From contig LANB01000001.1 in NCBI GenBank assembly GCA_000964245.1, positions 1,591,501-1,655,500 of the forward strand: DNA of 64,000 bases, read 5' to 3'. The position numbers were made by a program, and so were the translations under genes. Below are positions 61,081 to 64,000 of this stretch, piece after piece. This DNA is from Cellvibrionaceae bacterium 1162T.S.0a.05 (GTDB lineage: Bacteria; Pseudomonadota; Gammaproteobacteria; Pseudomonadales; Cellvibrionaceae). The notes beneath the pieces were generated by a model, which saw only the letters and a program-made list of their open reading frames with translations, ran no database searches and was not told where the DNA came from. Position 1 is the stretch's first letter, and each line of letters begins with the position of its first letter.

Positions 61081-62226
61081 ATGTTAAACACCACTACGGC
61101 ACAAACCCTGTTTTTTCTGAGACTCCCCGGTGTTGGTACCGGCCACTATTGGAAATTAGTGGATTATTTCCCCTCTCTAAAGCTCGCGCTTCAAGCACCC
61201 TTGGAACAGCTGGAACAATTATTACCCGAGCAAAGCCTTAAGGCTTTGCAGGAACATAGAGCGCAAGGTGGCAGCAGCGAAATTCAGTCCAGGGTTGAGC
61301 AGGATCTTGCGTGGGCAGAAGCTCACAAAGTGCATATTCTGGGCCTTGATCATGAACATTACCCGGAGGTTCTGCGTCAGATTAAACGCAGCCCGCCTGT
61401 ACTTTATGTACAAGGCAATGTTGAGTGTTTGAGTTTGCCGCAAATTGCCATGGTAGGGTCGCGAAAGCCGACACCCACCGGGGTGCGTGCAGCCACGCAC
61501 TTTGCGAGGGATCTGGCTCGAGCGGGTTTTACAATTACCAGCGGTCTGGCGCTCGGCGTCGATACAGCGGCACATGAGGGCGCAGTGGAAGTTGGAGGCC
61601 GCAGTATCGCCGTTATGGGAACCGGCATTGATAAGGTTTACCCTGCCCGCAACCGCAAACTTGCACAACAAATTCTTGAAAATGACGGTGCACTTGTCTC
61701 TGAATTCCCCATTGGTACCGCGCCTACAGCCAGTAATTTTCCGCAACGCAATCGCATTATCAGTGGTTTGAGTGCGGGGGTGTTGGTGGTCGAAGCGGCC
61801 TTACGCAGTGGCTCCCTGATTACCGCTCGCTATGCGGTGCAGCAGGATCGAGAAGTCTTTGCCGTGCCGGGGTCCATCAATAATCCCCTTGCCCGGGGTT
61901 GCCACGCCCTGATAAAGGACGGTGCGAAATTGGTGGAGTGTTCGGAGGATATTGTTGAAGAACTGCAAGGCTTCCTGAGTTTGTCCTCTGAGCAATTGCA
62001 GCTCTTTGGTGGACGTGATCAGGGCGACCAAATTCCCAATAAGGCAGAGCGCCCCAGCGAAATGGAAGGCGAAGTACTCAAACACCTGGATTTTGATGCG
62101 ACCAGCATCGATTACCTCACGGAGCGCAGCGGTTTGCCGGTGGGCGATGTAATGGCGACCCTGCTGACGATGGAACTCAAGGGTTTGGTGTGCGCAACGG
62201 GTAAGGGCTACTCGCGGGTTTCATGA
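61081..62226 (+). CDS. dprA: DNA-processing protein DprA
   Basis: 381 residues. N-terminal SAM-like helical domain, central Rossmann fold (MVGSRKPTPTGVRAATHFARDLARAGFTITSGLALGVDTAAHEGA split by the usual loop), FPQRNRIISGLS and EAALRSGSLITARYA, and a C-terminal winged helix (LDFDATSIDYLTERSGLPVGDVMATLLTMELKG). Protects incoming single-stranded DNA and loads RecA in transformation. Confidence 0.96.
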   Translation: MLNTTTAQTLFFLRLPGVGTGHYWKLVDYFPSLKLALQAPLEQLEQLLPEQSLKALQEHRAQGGSSEIQSRVEQDLAWAEAHKVHILGLDHEHYPEVLRQIKRSPPVLYVQGNVECLSLPQIAMVGSRKPTPTGVRAATHFARDLARAGFTITSGLALGVDTAAHEGAVEVGGRSIAVMGTGIDKVYPARNRKLAQQILENDGALVSEFPIGTAPTASNFPQRNRIISGLSAGVLVVEAALRSGSLITARYAVQQDREVFAVPGSINNPLARGCHALIKDGAKLVECSEDIVEELQGFLSLSSEQLQLFGGRDQGDQIPNKAERPSEMEGEVLKHLDFDATSIDYLTERSGLPVGDVMATLLTMELKGLVCATGKGYSRVS

Positions 62227-62378
62227 ACAAGGCGAAAGCTTGTTACCTGATTACGAGTGCGGCTGACAAGGAATCCAAATACTTTTGGAGGGTCTTGTTC
62301 TTTTGGGTGAGCTACAGTAATGTTGCGCGTTTTTTCCTCTAGGCCCAAACCTCTGGGCACAACGCATTGGAGAACACT

Positions 62379-62881
62379 ATGAGCAAACCTTTTGTCGCCG
62401 TACTTATGGGCTCTGATTCTGATCTTCCTATCATGGAAGCCTCGTTTGATGTTTTTAAGAAGTTGGGCATTCCCTTCGAAGCGAAAGTGACATCTGCCCA
62501 CCGCACACCAAAAGCCACACACGACTATGTGACCGATGCCGACAAACGCGGTTGCGCAGTATTTATCTGTGCGGCAGGTATGGCGGCGCACCTGGCAGGT
62601 GCGGTGTCTGCGACCACACTGAAGCCAGTATTGGGTGTGCCCATTAATTCATCACTGGATGGTCTGGACGCACTCTTGTCGACAGTGCAAATGCCCGGTG
62701 GCATCCCCGTGGGGACTCTGGCTATCGGTAAAGCCGGTGCCAAAAATGCAGCCTATCTTGCGGCACAAATCCTCGGCACCAGTGATGCCGATCTGCACCA
62801 GAAATTGATCGACGAGCGCGCAGACAACGCTAAAGCAGTTATCGAGAAAGACGCAGCACTGCAAGCCAAACTCAAGAGCTA

Positions 62882-62882
<1 letters not shown>
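62379..62882 (+). CDS. purE: N5-carboxyaminoimidazole ribonucleotide mutase
   Basis: 167 residues from ATG 62379 (GGAG 6 bases upstream). Phosphate loop [12 protein letters not shown], active-site His41 in TSAHRTP, and [36 protein letters not shown]. De novo purine synthesis; its usual partner purK is absent here. Stop overlaps the tsaC ATG (TAATG). Confidence 0.96.

Positions 62883-64000
<1,118 letters not shown>

Noticed and set aside
62223-62342. 39-codon frame overlapping the dprA stop (begins MNKAKACYLI)
   Set aside because: ATGA overlap is tempting, but composition is unremarkable, there is no family resemblance, and it ends just before the purE leader. Left out for lack of support.

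Overview
The window is the chromosome-origin neighbourhood of a gammaproteobacterium. Gene order glmU-atpCDGAHFEBI, parB-parA-rsmG-mnmG, mnmE-yidC-yidD-rnpA-rpmH, then dnaA-dnaN-recF-gyrB, plsC-gmhB-glyS-glyQ, trkA-rsmB-fmt-def, a tsaP-like LysM gene, dprA-tsaC-hemF follows, from memory, the Pseudomonas aeruginosa origin region (about PA5549 to PA0024). Balanced base composition, a cytoplasmic GH43 xylosidase and protein style suggest a Cellvibrionaceae-type, polysaccharide-degrading bacterium; that placement is inference. No rRNA, tRNA, CRISPR array, insertion sequence or prophage was seen.

Bases 1-28300 are read almost entirely leftward: a cut-off exported-protein gene; a response regulator / membrane protein / histidine kinase cassette; glmS with its DeoR-type regulator; a rightward nitrilase; a membrane-bound AraC regulator; glmU; the complete F1Fo ATP synthase operon with a recognisable promoter and terminator; yqhA; recQ; the mnmG-rsmG-parA-parB operon; an AT-rich 636-base gap; and mnmE-yidC-yidD-rnpA-rpmH. 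The rpmH-dnaA gap holds three DnaA boxes and is the best oriC candidate. Rightward dnaA-dnaN-recF-gyrB follows. Two perfect parS palindromes lie inside recF, which fits the parAB genes 11 kb away.

Between the gyrB terminator (35.1 kb) and a bidirectional terminator at 46.7 kb sits about 11.5 kb that interrupts the conserved backbone. It holds a lipoprotein, an MscS channel, a tightly packed OmpR-type regulator / LysM-FecR protein / CHASE2 histidine kinase operon, an OmpA-TSP3 porin-like protein, a second MscS copy, a YidB-like protein, a GH43 xylosidase and an exported methyltransferase-like protein. The content suggests envelope or cell-wall stress sensing, and this is the most interesting part of the window.

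From 46.7 kb on the backbone resumes: phospholipid acyltransferase, heptose phosphatase and glycyl-tRNA synthetase leftward; RidA and an LpxL-family acyltransferase rightward; a lone solute-binding protein; TrkH/TrkA potassium uptake; rRNA methylation and initiator-tRNA formylation/deformylation (rsmB-fmt-def); then rightward tsaP-like, dprA, purE, tsaC and the start of hemF, cut by the window end.
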